Assembly: GCF_913773735.1 (NCBI RefSeq) | Contig: NZ_CAJYEB010000025.1 | Location: forward strand, 124,001 to 188,000 | DNA from: an uncultured Massilia sp. | GTDB taxonomy: Bacteria > Pseudomonadota > Gammaproteobacteria > Burkholderiales > Burkholderiaceae_D | DNA: 64,000 nt | Reading direction: 5' to 3' | In this document: in pieces, positions 29,368 through 39,948 of the stretch | Numbering within the stretch: position 1 is the first letter of the stretch | Layout: every line of letters begins with the position of its first letter | Notes under the pieces: model-generated | What the model saw: only the letters and a program-made list of their open reading frames with translations | Told to the model about the DNA's origin: nothing | The model's database searches: none | Translations under genes and position numbers: made by a program

Positions 29368-29587
29368 GCCCGCGCCGCGCGTGGCCCATCCGCGATGGCG
29401 CGCCATGTTGCGTCGCAAAATCCCCGCCTCCCTCTGTTGCAGCCTCGCAACTCCGATTCCGCCACCTCACTGCCGCGTTCCCGTCCGTCGTCGCGTCCGT
29501 GGTCGTGCCAGTCGTGCCGCCTTCCCTGCCGGTTTTGGTGTACGATTGCCCCTCTTTTCGTTTCGATAACACCATTTACAGATTGAT

Positions 29588-30415
29588 ATGCACGATTCCG
29601 GCAAGCCCGCTCCTTCTTCCAGCGCCTACGACTGGTCCGCTTCCCGGCTCGGCACTCCCGGCCAGTGGTCGCCGACCCTGCGGCTCGCCGCCGACCTGAT
29701 GTTCAACAATCCCGGTCCGCAACTGCTGGTGTGGGGCCGGGACATGACGGTCCTGTTCAACGAGGCGTATGCGGCGCTGGCCGGTCCCGTGTACGGCCGC
29801 GTGCCAGGCGGGGGCGTGCCCGCCGTGATGCCGCCGCCGCTGGCCGCCGCGCCGGACGCGCTGCAACGCGCCTGGAGCGGCGACGCCGTGCTCGCGCCGG
29901 GCTGCACGCCGGGCTTCGGCGGCGACGCCCAGGCCTACGACCTGCATTTCACGCCGCTGCGCGACGCCGACGGCGCCGTGGCCGGCGTGCTGTGCGCGCT
30001 GGCGCCGGCCGCCGCCATGGCGAGCGGCCTGCCGGAGGCCGGCGCCGGCCCGATGCGCATCCTGGTGGTCGAGGACAACCTCGATTCCCAGTACCTGGTC
30101 TGCGAGATGCTGCGCGCCTTCGGCCACGAGGCGGACGGCGTGGGCCATCCGAACGATGCGCTGGCACGCCTGGCGGCGCAGCGCTACGACGTGCTGTTCA
30201 CCGACGTCAGCCTGCCCGGCATGTCCGGCGTCGACCTGGCGCGCAAGGCGGTCGCCGACGCGCCGACCATCCAGGTCATCTTCGCGTCGGGCTATGGCGA
30301 CACGCTGCTGCGCCACGTCGAATTCCCCTACCTGTCGCTGCAGAAGCCCTATGAGCTCGACCAGCTGCAGGATGCGTTGGACAAGGTGGCGCGCCAGGTG
30401 CCAGGCCGGGCCTGA
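29588..30415 (+). CDS. PAS-like domain / receiver response regulator
   Basis: This 275-residue protein begins with a PAS-like domain at about 15-140, of the type seen at the front of hybrid kinases (PGQWSPTLRLAADLMFN, LLVWGRDMTVLFNEAYAAL). It ends in a receiver at about 156-270 with phosphoacceptor Asp206 in LFTDVSLPGMSG and a KP pair near the end. There is no kinase, DNA-binding or enzymatic output domain. It may act as a phosphate sink or relay for a neighbouring hybrid kinase. It lies 237 bp upstream of the large PAS/GAF kinase gene on the same strand. Confidence 0.82.
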   Translation: MHDSGKPAPSSSAYDWSASRLGTPGQWSPTLRLAADLMFNNPGPQLLVWGRDMTVLFNEAYAALAGPVYGRVPGGGVPAVMPPPLAAAPDALQRAWSGDAVLAPGCTPGFGGDAQAYDLHFTPLRDADGAVAGVLCALAPAAAMASGLPEAGAGPMRILVVEDNLDSQYLVCEMLRAFGHEADGVGHPNDALARLAAQRYDVLFTDVSLPGMSGVDLARKAVADAPTIQVIFASGYGDTLLRHVEFPYLSLQKPYELDQLQDALDKVARQVPGRA

Positions 30416-30548
30416 TCCCGTGGTCAACGGTGTGCAGCAAACGGCCCGGGCTGGGCTAGAATCGACCTACGCCTCGCCATGCGGCGCGGGTGGGAAGGCG
30501 CTTGCGTTCCCGCCCGCGCCGCGGCGAGCGCGCGCAGAGCCCAGACCC

Positions 30549-30656
30549 ATGAACCAGAACCCGCCTTACGGCAGACTCCTCCATCCGGCCGCCGGCCGGG
30601 CGTTCCCGTGGCGCGCGCCGCGCTTCCCATCCGTCCACGCGCCGGGGGTCCGGTGA
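30549..30656 (+). CDS. possible 35-residue leader peptide coupled to the next kinase gene
   Basis: An ATG at 30549 opens a 35-codon frame beginning MNQNPPYGRLLHPAAG. It ends in a TGA that overlaps the GTG start of the following kinase gene (GTGA). That arrangement could couple translation of the kinase to the leader. There is no strong ribosome binding site, no homologue is recognised, and such a frame can occur by chance in GC-rich DNA. Confidence 0.3.
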   Translation: MNQNPPYGRLLHPAAGRAFPWRAPRFPSVHAPGVR

Positions 30657-33649
30657 GCCTCGACCACGCATCCTTGCCGAACGCCGCCGCCGAGCGCGAA
30701 CTGCAGGCGGCGCGCGATGCGCTGCGCCAGGCCCAGGCGCGCATGGAAAACATGCTCGACAGCCTGAGCGACGGCGTCTGCGCCATCGACCACGACTGGC
30801 GCGTCACCTACGTCAACGCGCGTGCGCTCGACATGCTCACGCCGCTGCACAAGACGCGCTCGGACGTGCTCGGCCGCGACCTCTGGGACGCGCTGCCGGA
30901 ACTGCGCGGCGGGCAGCTCGAAGCCGCCTACCGGCGCGCCATGGGCAGCGCCACGACCGTCGTCCAGGAATTCTTCTATCGGGCGCTCAAGCGCTGGTTC
31001 GAGGTGCGCGCGCATCCGTCCCCGGACGGCCTGACGCTGTACTTCCAGGACATCGACCAGCGCAAGGCCGACCAGCTGGCGCTGAGCCAGGGCAGCCGGC
31101 GCCTGCAGGTCGCGCTCGACGCCGGCGGCCTGGGCGACTGGCGCTGGGAGGCGTCGTCCGACCGGGTGCTGCTGGGCGAACGCGCCGCCGCCATGTTCGG
31201 CCTGCCGGCCGAGACGCCGCTGGCCTGGAGCGAGCTGCGCGCCCGGCTCGAACCGGTCGACCGCGAAGGCGTGCGCCGCGCCGTGCTGCAGGCCTTCGCC
31301 AGCCGCGCCGACCTCGAACTGGAATGCCGCGTGCCCGCCGCCGGCGGCGAGTACCGCTGGGTCACGCTGGTCGGGCGCACCGACTACGCCGACCCCGGCC
31401 GGCGCGAAGGCGTGCTGGGGATGACCGGCGTGGTTCAGGACATCACCGCGCGCCGCAGCGCCGCCGACACCCTGCGCCAGAGCGAAGAAGTGCTGCGCGC
31501 GCTGGCCAACACGATCCCGCAGCTGGCGTGGATGGCCCAGCCCGACGGCGCCATCGTCTGGTTCAACGAACGCTGGTTCGAGTACACGGGCACCACGCCC
31601 GACCAGGTGGTCGGCCGGGGCTGGCAATCGACCTGCGAACCGAGCGTGCTGCCACTGGTGCGCGACCGCTGGGAAGCCAGCATGCGCAGCGGCAAGCCGT
31701 TCGAGATGGAATACCCGATCCGCGGCGCCGACGGCAAGTACCGCTGGTTCCTGACCCGCGTCAACCCGGTGCGCGACCGCGACGGCCACGTGCTGCGCTG
31801 GTTCGGCACCAATACCGACGTCGACGAAGTCAAGCGCGCCGAGCAGGCGCTGCGCGACGAGTCGCACGTGCTCGAACTGCTCAACAGCACCGGCAGCACC
31901 CTGGCGTCCACGCGCGACCTGCCGTCGCTGCTGCAGGCCGCCACCGACGCCGCCACCGGCATCGCCGGCGCGCGCCACGGCGCCTTCTTCTATCCGGGCC
32001 GGGCCGGCGCGGACGGCAAGATGTTCTCGCTGTACACGGTATCCGGCGCCAGCCCGGCCGGCACCGAGGCGTTCGGCGAGGACGGCGCCACCGGCCTGTT
32101 CGGCCCCGCCCAGGCGCTGCTGCGCTCGGACGACGTCACCCACGACCCGCGCTTCAGCGCCGCCGGCCCGTTCGGCCTGCCCGCCGGTCACCCGGCGGTG
32201 CGCAGCTACCTGGCGGTGCCGGTGGTCGCGCATTCCGGCGAGCTGCTGGGCACGATGTTCTTCGGCCACCCGCAGCCGAACGCGTTCAGCGAACGCACCG
32301 AGCGCATCGTGCGCGGCATCGCGGCCCAGGCCGCGGTGGCGATCGACAACGTGCGGCTGTACGAGGAAGCCCAGCGCGCCGCCGAGGAACGCAAGGTCCT
32401 GCTGGAAAACGAGCGCCTGGCGCGCGCCGAGGCCGAGCGCACCAGCCAGATGAAGGACGAGTTCCTGGCCACGCTGTCGCACGAGCTGCGCACCCCGCTG
32501 TCCGCCATCCTCGGCTGGGCCCAGGTGCTGCGGCGCGGCAGCCGCGACCAGAACGACCTGCAAAAAGGGTTGCAGACGATCGAGCGCAACGCGCGCTCCC
32601 AGGCCCAGCTCATCGAGGACCTGCTCGACATGAGCCGCATCACCTCGGGCAAGGTCCTGCTCGACATGCAGACGATCGCCCCGGCCGGCTTCGTCGACGC
32701 CGCCATCGAGACCGTGCGCCCGGCCGCCGACGCCAAGAACATCCGCATCGAGAAGCGCTACGCCGCCGATGCCGGCATGGTGGCCGGCGACCCGGCGCGC
32801 CTGCAGCAGGTGGTGTGGAACCTGCTGTCGAACGCGATCAAGTTCACGCCGCGCGACGGCCGCGTCGAGATCGAACTGGGCCGCACCGAGGGCAACGTGG
32901 TCATCACCGTGCGCGACGACGGCGCCGGGATCCGCCCCGAATTCATCACCCACGTGTTCGAACGCTTCCGCCAGGCCGATGCGTCGATGACGCGCCGCCA
33001 CGGCGGCCTGGGCCTGGGCCTGGCCATCGTCAAGCAGTTGATCGAGCAGCATGGCGGCACCGTGCGCGCCGAGAGCGCCGGCGAAGGCTGCGGCGCCAGC
33101 TTCACCATCGAACTGCCGCTGGCCAAGCAGGCGGCGCCCGCCGCGCGCTCGGCGCGCGCCGCGATGATCCGCCCGGCCCCGCCGACGCCGGAAATGACGG
33201 TGCTCGACCTGTCCGGCGCCAGCGTGCTGGTGGTCGACGACGACCGTGACGCGCGCGAGCTGATCAAGCGCATCCTGGGCGACTGCAACGCCCAGGTGCG
33301 CATCGCCGCCAGCGCGCGCGAGGCGCTCGAGATGTTCCGCGCGGCGCCGCCCCAGCTCCTGATCAGCGACCTGGGCATGCCGGAAGTGGACGGCTTCGAA
33401 TTGCTCGACCGGGTGCGCCAGCTGCCGCGCGACGCCGGCGGCCAGGTGCCGGCGATCGCGCTGACCGCGTTCGCCCGGTCCGAGGACCGGCTGCGCGCGC
33501 TGGAAGCGGGCTTTTCCGCGCACATCTCGAAGCCGGTCGAACCCAGCGAACTGATCGCCGCGGTGGCCGCCGTCGTGGGTCCGGCGGCGCCGCTGTTCCA
33601 GCGCGACGCGGCGGGCACGGGCGGTCGCGGCGGTGTACGGCAGGGCTGA
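30653..33649 (+). CDS. multi-PAS/GAF hybrid sensor histidine kinase
   Basis: From a GTG at 30653 this gives a 998-residue soluble hybrid kinase without membrane spans. Domains in order are PAS (about 30-145), PAS with PAC (about 150-275), PAS with PAC (about 285-405, IPQLAWMAQPDGAIVWFNERW), GAF (about 415-580), HisKA with the phosphoacceptor in LSHELRTPLSA, ATPase with DDGAGI and [10 protein letters not shown], and a receiver with Asp in LISDLGMPEVDG. A further upstream ATG in this frame (30479) would add an Arg/Ala/Pro-rich segment with no domain and is disfavoured. It likely senses cytoplasmic redox, light or small-molecule cues through PAS and GAF. It follows the PAS-REC gene. Confidence 0.88.
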   Translation: MSLDHASLPNAAAERELQAARDALRQAQARMENMLDSLSDGVCAIDHDWRVTYVNARALDMLTPLHKTRSDVLGRDLWDALPELRGGQLEAAYRRAMGSATTVVQEFFYRALKRWFEVRAHPSPDGLTLYFQDIDQRKADQLALSQGSRRLQVALDAGGLGDWRWEASSDRVLLGERAAAMFGLPAETPLAWSELRARLEPVDREGVRRAVLQAFASRADLELECRVPAAGGEYRWVTLVGRTDYADPGRREGVLGMTGVVQDITARRSAADTLRQSEEVLRALANTIPQLAWMAQPDGAIVWFNERWFEYTGTTPDQVVGRGWQSTCEPSVLPLVRDRWEASMRSGKPFEMEYPIRGADGKYRWFLTRVNPVRDRDGHVLRWFGTNTDVDEVKRAEQALRDESHVLELLNSTGSTLASTRDLPSLLQAATDAATGIAGARHGAFFYPGRAGADGKMFSLYTVSGASPAGTEAFGEDGATGLFGPAQALLRSDDVTHDPRFSAAGPFGLPAGHPAVRSYLAVPVVAHSGELLGTMFFGHPQPNAFSERTERIVRGIAAQAAVAIDNVRLYEEAQRAAEERKVLLENERLARAEAERTSQMKDEFLATLSHELRTPLSAILGWAQVLRRGSRDQNDLQKGLQTIERNARSQAQLIEDLLDMSRITSGKVLLDMQTIAPAGFVDAAIETVRPAADAKNIRIEKRYAADAGMVAGDPARLQQVVWNLLSNAIKFTPRDGRVEIELGRTEGNVVITVRDDGAGIRPEFITHVFERFRQADASMTRRHGGLGLGLAIVKQLIEQHGGTVRAESAGEGCGASFTIELPLAKQAAPAARSARAAMIRPAPPTPEMTVLDLSGASVLVVDDDRDARELIKRILGDCNAQVRIAASAREALEMFRAAPPQLLISDLGMPEVDGFELLDRVRQLPRDAGGQVPAIALTAFARSEDRLRALEAGFSAHISKPVEPSELIAAVAAVVGPAAPLFQRDAAGTGGRGGVRQG

Positions 33650-33817
33650 AAACTGCTCCTACCCACACACGCGGCGCTGTCCTACAAGAAATTCCGAGTG
33701 ATTTGTTAGACTTTGGTATGGTGTAATAGCGACGATGTGTAATTACAAAACTGACTAGAAGAAACATTTTCAGTTAGGTAATTGAACATCATCGGCCCTG
33801 ATTTGACGAGATTACGC

Positions 33818-34834
33818 ATGCCCAGCCGACAAGACATCCTGAACGCAAAGATCCTGGTCGTAGACGACTCGCCCGACAATATCGAACTGATGGAAGAGAT
33901 ATTGCGCGAGGAGGGCTACAGCGACGTCAGCTCCACGATGCTGCCGGAACAAGTGTGTCCGCTGCACCGGGAGCACAACTACGACCTGATCCTGCTCGAC
34001 CTGCAGATGCCGGGCCTGAACGGCTTCCAGGTCATGAAGGGACTGAAGGAAATCGAGCAAGGCGGTTACCTGCCCGTGCTGGCGCTGACGGCGCAGCCGA
34101 GCTTCAAGATCGCCGCGCTCGAAGCGGGCGCCCGCGACTTCATCAGCAAGCCCTTCGACCTGCTCGAGGTGCACAAGCGCATCCACAACATGCTGGAAGT
34201 GCGCCTGCTGTACAAGGAACTGGCCCAGTACAGCCGCGCCCAGCAGGAACTGGCACTGCACGACGCCCTCACCGGCCTGCCGAACCGCCGCCTGCTCGAG
34301 GACCGCATCGAGAACGCGCTGCAGCACGCCAACCGCAACCACCACAAGGCCGCGGTCATGTACCTCGACCTGGACGGCTTCAAGGCGATCAACGACACCT
34401 ACGGCCACGCCTACGGCGACGAGATCCTCAAGATGGTGTCGCAGCGCCTGCTGTCGAACTCGCGCAAGGAAGACACGGTGGCGCGCCTGGGCGGCGACGA
34501 ATTCATCGTGCTGCTGGCCGACGTGCACAGCCTCGGCGACGCCCAGGGGCCGGCGGCCAAGCTGGTCGAGGCATTGTCCGAGCCCTTCTTCGTCAACGAC
34601 CTGACCCTGCAGCTGTCGACCAGCATCGGCATCAGCCTGTATCCGGACGATGCCGAGAACGTCGTCGACCTGATCAGCATCGCCGACTACGCGCTGTACG
34701 AAGCCAAGCGCGCCGGCAAGAACCGCTTCTGCGCCAACGGCAGCGCCGCGCGCCAGGCCGCGCTGGCCGTCAAGCCGCCGATGCCGGCCCCCGCCGCGCC
34801 CCAGGCCAAGCCGGAACTGGCGCAGCACCGCTGA
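33818..34834 (+). CDS. response regulator with GGDEF domain (diguanylate cyclase)
   Basis: This 338-residue protein has a receiver domain (Asp61 in ILLDLQMPG, Lys in SKPFD) followed by a GGDEF domain with an intact GGDEF signature at 224-228. An RxxD inhibitory site sits at 215-218, five residues before it. Phosphorylation should control synthesis of cyclic di-GMP, with product feedback. The tail is Ala/Pro-rich. The start at 33818 is preferred over an upstream TTG. It follows the large hybrid kinase by 168 bp on the same strand, so that kinase is a plausible phosphodonor. Confidence 0.92.
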   Translation: MPSRQDILNAKILVVDDSPDNIELMEEILREEGYSDVSSTMLPEQVCPLHREHNYDLILLDLQMPGLNGFQVMKGLKEIEQGGYLPVLALTAQPSFKIAALEAGARDFISKPFDLLEVHKRIHNMLEVRLLYKELAQYSRAQQELALHDALTGLPNRRLLEDRIENALQHANRNHHKAAVMYLDLDGFKAINDTYGHAYGDEILKMVSQRLLSNSRKEDTVARLGGDEFIVLLADVHSLGDAQGPAAKLVEALSEPFFVNDLTLQLSTSIGISLYPDDAENVVDLISIADYALYEAKRAGKNRFCANGSAARQAALAVKPPMPAPAAPQAKPELAQHR

Positions 34835-34994
34835 TCCCGCCGACCTGGCCCGTATCGCCGATACCGCGCCGGCTGCACCCCGGGACGGCGCCGATGCGCA
34901 CGTATTCGCGTGCGATCACGACAAAACCGGATCATCCACGACAAACCGCGCAAAAACCTGCAACAATAGCGGCTGTCACATCACGGAAACTCCG

Positions 34995-36044
34995 ATGGAA
35001 ACCACCACGATCCGCGTCGGCCTGGCCGGCTTCGGCTATGCCGGCCAGACCTTCCACGCTCCCCTGCTCCGCACCACGCCCGGCCTGCGGATCGCCGCCG
35101 TGTCCAGCCGCGACCCGGCGCGCGTGCACGCCGCGCTGGGCGGGGACGTGACAGTGCTGGACGATGCCCGCGCGCTCGCCGCGCACGACGGCGTCGACCT
35201 GCTCGTCATCGCCAGCCCCAACGCCACCCACGCCGACCTGGCCCGCACCGCGCTGGCGGCCCGCAAGCACGTCGTCGTCGACAAGCCGTTCGCGCTGGAC
35301 GCCGCCGCCGCGCGGGACCTGGCGCGCCTGGTCCGCCCCGGACAGGTGCTGAGCGTGTTCCACAACCGGCGCTGGGACAGCAGCACGCTGGCCGCGCAGG
35401 CGATGCTGGCGTCCGGCCGGCTGGGCGCGGTGCGCCGCGCCGCCCTGCACTTCGACCGCTTCCGCCCGCAGCCGCGCGCGCGCTGGCGCGAGGACGGCAG
35501 CGCCGGTGGCGGGATCTGGCTGGACCTCGGTCCGCACCTGATCGACGAGGCGCTGCTGTACTTCGGCATGCCGCTGGCGATCCAGGCCGATATCGAGACG
35601 CTGCGTCCGGGCGCGCGCGCCGACGACGGCTTCAGCGCGCGCCTGCGCTACGCCGACGGGCTGCGCGTGGACCTCGGCGCCAGCATGCTGGCGGCCGCGC
35701 CGCGTCCGCGCGTGGTCCTGCACGGCCTGCGCGGCAGCTACGTCAAGCAGGGGCTGGATCCGCAGGAGGATGCGCTGAAGGCCGGGCGCCTGCCGCAGGA
35801 GGGCGCGCGCTGGGGCGTCGACGCCGACGACGGCGTGGCCACGATCGAGCAGGACGGCGCGCTGCGCGCCACCGCCGTTCCGTGCCCCGACGGCGCCTAC
35901 CCGGAATACTACCGCCGCGTGCGCGATGCGATCCTCGGCAAGGGACCGAATCCGGTCCCGCCGGAGCAGGCGCTGGCCGTCATGCGCCTGCTCGACGCGG
36001 GCCGCCTGAGCGCGCAGGAACGGCGCGAGGTCGCGCTGGATTGA
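34995..36044 (+). CDS. Gfo/Idh/MocA-family oxidoreductase
   Basis: This 349-residue NAD(P)-dependent dehydrogenase has an N-terminal Rossmann fold with VGLAGFGYAGQTFHAPLL at 8-25. The family EKP-type motif appears as VVVDKPFALD near 95, with the catalytic lysine. The C-terminal substrate domain includes GGGIWLDLGPHLIDEAL, where the DLGPHLID histidine is the usual catalytic base. It resembles YhhX/scyllo-inositol-type oxidoreductases that act on sugars or polyols. The substrate is unknown. It converges with the glycosyltransferase gene, with a GC-rich palindromic 33-bp gap. Confidence 0.88.
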   Translation: METTTIRVGLAGFGYAGQTFHAPLLRTTPGLRIAAVSSRDPARVHAALGGDVTVLDDARALAAHDGVDLLVIASPNATHADLARTALAARKHVVVDKPFALDAAAARDLARLVRPGQVLSVFHNRRWDSSTLAAQAMLASGRLGAVRRAALHFDRFRPQPRARWREDGSAGGGIWLDLGPHLIDEALLYFGMPLAIQADIETLRPGARADDGFSARLRYADGLRVDLGASMLAAAPRPRVVLHGLRGSYVKQGLDPQEDALKAGRLPQEGARWGVDADDGVATIEQDGALRATAVPCPDGAYPEYYRRVRDAILGKGPNPVPPEQALAVMRLLDAGRLSAQERREVALD

Positions 36045-36077
36045 CGGGCGCCGGCCGGTGCGCGCCGGCCGGCCAGG

Positions 36078-37310
36078 TCAGCGCCCCGGCGGCAGCGCCG
36101 CCAGCACGTCGGCCACGCCGATGCGCTCGACCCAGTCGTTGCGCCCGGGGACCGTGATGACGGTGCTGCGGGCGCGGTCGATCGGCGCCCATTCCGGCGT
36201 CTTCCGGCGCATCAGGGCGATCACCGGCACGTGCACGGCGTTCGCCAGGTGCATCACCGCCGTTTCGACCGATATCGCCAGGTCGCACCGGGCGAGGATG
36301 GCCGGCAGCTGGAAGAAGTTGTCCTGGGCGCTGAAGAGTTGCGTCGGGCCGAGCGCGCGGCCGGCGAACAGCGCGCGCGCCCGCGCCATGGCTTCCGGCA
36401 CGACGTTGACGATGACGCCGGCGTCGCGCCATCCGTCGCGCTCGCGCATGGCGTGGATCAGTTCGATGGTGCGTTCCAGCGGCCAGCTGCGCTCGACCGA
36501 TTTCGCGAACGCGTTCAGGAACACCAGCCTGGCCACCGCCCCGTCCGCGCGGTCCGCGCCCCCCATCCCCCAGGCGGCGCACTGGTCGCGCGCCCAGCGC
36601 GTCCAGGTGGCGGGAATGGCGAGCACCGGGTAGCGCGCCGCCGGCGCGATCTGCAGGCCGAACAACTGCGCGAACCAGCCGGCATAGATGTCGCTGATGT
36701 GCTGCACGGGCTGCTGCGCGCGCGGGCGGGCCGCAATCCAGGCATCGAGGTGGCGGTAGCACAGGCGCTTGTACAGGTCGTAGGGGCGCACCCGCTTCTT
36801 CTGGCCGACCACGAAGCCGTCCGGGCTCAGCTTGCGCGCCAGTCGCGCATAGCGGTGCCGTTCCAGTTCCGCCAGCGACACCACGACGGGGTAGGATTCG
36901 GCGCGCGCCTGCGCGATCGAGCGCGCCAGCAGCGCCGGGCTGTAGGTCTCCCGGTACACCCTGTCGAAATACGGGCAGGCCGCCAGCCAGTCGTACAGCG
37001 CGTACTTGCGCAGGTGCTCCCACGCCGCGGCGCGGCGGGTGCGGCGGCGTTCGTCGACCCACAGGTGGATCTTCAGGTGCGGCCAGGCCCGCGCGAAGGC
37101 CTCGAAGCAGGCTTTCAGGTAGGTGAAGTCGCCGAGCGCCAGGTGGGCGACGAACAGGATCTTGCCGGCGCGCTCCAGCAGGCGCGGATCGACGAGCGGC
37201 GCCGCCACATCGCCCACACCTGCGCCATGGTCCGCGGCGCGGCCGCCGTCGCCCGGCGCGATGCCGGGATGGCGCGCAATGACATCGTCCTGCCAGGGGC
37301 CGAATCGCAC
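36078..37310 (-). CDS. glycosyltransferase family 9 protein (heptosyltransferase-like)
   Basis: This protein of up to 410 residues shows the GT9 build. A first Rossmann domain begins KILFVAHLALGDFTYLKACF near residue 50, and a second carries the conserved SVETAVMHLANA near the C-terminus, where the nucleotide-sugar is bound. GT9 enzymes add heptose or related sugars to the LPS core. This member stands alone and not in a core-LPS cluster. The start is uncertain: the GTG at 37310 has no strong ribosome binding site and the first 45 residues look unconserved. Confidence 0.75.
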   Translation of the reverse strand: MRFGPWQDDVIARHPGIAPGDGGRAADHGAGVGDVAAPLVDPRLLERAGKILFVAHLALGDFTYLKACFEAFARAWPHLKIHLWVDERRRTRRAAAWEHLRKYALYDWLAACPYFDRVYRETYSPALLARSIAQARAESYPVVVSLAELERHRYARLARKLSPDGFVVGQKKRVRPYDLYKRLCYRHLDAWIAARPRAQQPVQHISDIYAGWFAQLFGLQIAPAARYPVLAIPATWTRWARDQCAAWGMGGADRADGAVARLVFLNAFAKSVERSWPLERTIELIHAMRERDGWRDAGVIVNVVPEAMARARALFAGRALGPTQLFSAQDNFFQLPAILARCDLAISVETAVMHLANAVHVPVIALMRRKTPEWAPIDRARSTVITVPGRNDWVERIGVADVLAALPPGR

Positions 37311-37573
37311 GGTCTGCTCGCTCGTCGAATGCCTGTGGTCCCGTTAGGATTGCGCAAGACGGCCGAAGTTCCCGCATGGCGTGGCCGCGCGGCGCCGGGA
37401 AAGCCGATGCAGGCTAACGTATTGCGCTGTCGCAGGAGGACAGCGCGGTTGGCGGCAAGAGCGTCGCCCCGGCGCAGGCCGGGACATGGACCGCAAGGGT
37501 GGGGGTGATACATCAGGAGAAACCCGCCGCGCCCGGAACTGCCGGCGGCGGGCGTGAGGCGATCGCAGGGAAA

Positions 37574-38215
<642 letters not shown>

Positions 38216-38298
38216 TTAACAAATAATTTGCAAAGCCGTGTCTTCCGCTATGCTGGGAAGATTGCGAATGCGTGAACTGACACCCTTGGTCGAACGCC

Positions 38299-39942
38299 GT
38301 GTCCGATTTTCATAAGCCAAAGATCCTCGTCGTCAACGACGATGCCGCCAGCCTGCTGGCCCTGACCAGCCTGCTGGAACAATGGGCCGACGACAGCAAC
38401 TACGAGGTCTTGTCGGCGCGCTCGGGCCAGGACGCGCTGCGCGAGGTCCTGCGCCACGACTTCGCCGTGATCCTGCTCGACGTCAACATGCCCGGCATGG
38501 ACGGCTTCGAGACCGCCGAGGCGATCCACCAGCGGCCGCGCTCGGCCGACATCCCGATCATCTTCGTGACGGCCTTCCTGGCCGACGAGATCGACCGCCT
38601 GAAGGCCTACCAGCGCGGCGCCGCCGACTTCATGTTCACGCCCGTGATCCCGCAGGTGCTGCGCGCCAAGGTGCAGGTGTTCGTGACGCTGGCCACCAAG
38701 AACGAGCAGCTCAAGCGCCAGGCCGAAAAGCTGTCGCAGCGCACCACCGAGCTGACCGCCACCAACAAGCGCCTGGTGCGCGAGATGGAAGAACGCCGCG
38801 CCGCCGAGCGCAAGAGCAGCGCCAAGGACGAGTTCCTGGCCATGCTGGGCCACGAGTTGCGCAATCCGCTGTCGGCGATCAGCAGCGCCGCCGCGCTGCT
38901 CGGCATGGCGGGCGCCAACGCCGAGTCGCTGGCGCGCGCGCGCCTGATCATCCAGCGCCAGAGCCAGCACCTGTCGCGCATCGTCGACGACCTGCTCGAC
39001 CTGTCGCGCGCGATGTCGGGCAAGATCCTGCTGTCGCGCAAGCGCCTGGACATGGCCGCGCTCGTTTCGAGTTGCCTCGACACCTTCCGCGCCACCGGGC
39101 GCACGTCCGGCTACGGCATCGAGACGCAGTTGCAGGCCGGCTGGGTCGACGGCGACGCCACCCGGCTGGAACAGATCGCCAGCAACCTGATCGACAATGC
39201 CCTGAAGTACACGCCGGCCGGCGGCCGCATCGAGATCGGCATCGTGCACGACGGCGACGACGTCGTGCTGCGCGTGCGCGACTCGGGCGTGGGCATCGCG
39301 CCCGACCTGCTGCCGCACGTGTTCGACGTGTTCGTGCAGGGCACCATCTCGATCGACCGCTCGCAGGGGGGCCTGGGAATCGGCCTGTCGCTGGTGCGCC
39401 GCCTGGTGGAGCTGCATGGCGGCAGCGTCAGCGCCAGCAGCCCCGGCACCAGCGGCGGCAGCACGTTCGAGATCCGCCTGCCGCGCGCCGAGGCGCAGGA
39501 CGGCACGCACGCGCCGGCGCACCACGATGCGGCGCCGGACGGCAAGCCGACCGTGCTGCTGATCGAGGACAACGACGACGGCCGCGAGATGATGGCGACC
39601 ATGCTCGGCTCCTTCGGCTATCCGGTGCTGCAGGCCGCCGACGGCATCGAGGGAGTGCGGGTGGCGCTGGCCGAGCGGCCGACGGTGGCCCTGGTCGACA
39701 TCGGCCTGCCCGGCATCGACGGCTACGAAGTGGCGCGGCGCCTGCGCCGCGACGAGGCGACCCGGCACATCCGGCTGATCGCCCTCACCGGCTACGGCCT
39801 GGCCGAGGACCAGCGACGCGTGCTGGAAGCCGGCTTCGACCTGCACCTGGTCAAGCCGGTGGACCTGGACGGCCTGCTGGCGCAGCTCGATGCCGCCGCA
39901 ACGCCGGCCGCGGCGCAGGGCCTGCCCGCGCCGGCGGCCTGA
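38299..39942 (+). CDS. REC-histidine kinase-REC hybrid sensor
   Basis: This 547-residue soluble protein has an N-terminal receiver (Asp61 in ILLDVNMPGMDG), a coiled coil, HisKA with His185 in [11 protein letters not shown], and an ATPase domain (DSGVGI, GGLGIGLSLV). A C-terminal receiver carries its Asp in LVDIGLPGIDG. In the first receiver the usual lysine is replaced: the segment reads FMFTPVIPQ, with Thr114 at the Lys position. This variant occurs in a known subgroup of receiver-kinases and may alter phosphorylation. The start is a GTG with no clear ribosome binding site. It likely takes phosphate from an upstream kinase and relays it. Confidence 0.88.
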   Translation: MSDFHKPKILVVNDDAASLLALTSLLEQWADDSNYEVLSARSGQDALREVLRHDFAVILLDVNMPGMDGFETAEAIHQRPRSADIPIIFVTAFLADEIDRLKAYQRGAADFMFTPVIPQVLRAKVQVFVTLATKNEQLKRQAEKLSQRTTELTATNKRLVREMEERRAAERKSSAKDEFLAMLGHELRNPLSAISSAAALLGMAGANAESLARARLIIQRQSQHLSRIVDDLLDLSRAMSGKILLSRKRLDMAALVSSCLDTFRATGRTSGYGIETQLQAGWVDGDATRLEQIASNLIDNALKYTPAGGRIEIGIVHDGDDVVLRVRDSGVGIAPDLLPHVFDVFVQGTISIDRSQGGLGIGLSLVRRLVELHGGSVSASSPGTSGGSTFEIRLPRAEAQDGTHAPAHHDAAPDGKPTVLLIEDNDDGREMMATMLGSFGYPVLQAADGIEGVRVALAERPTVALVDIGLPGIDGYEVARRLRRDEATRHIRLIALTGYGLAEDQRRVLEAGFDLHLVKPVDLDGLLAQLDAAATPAAAQGLPAPAA

Positions 39943-39948
39943 GCGGCC

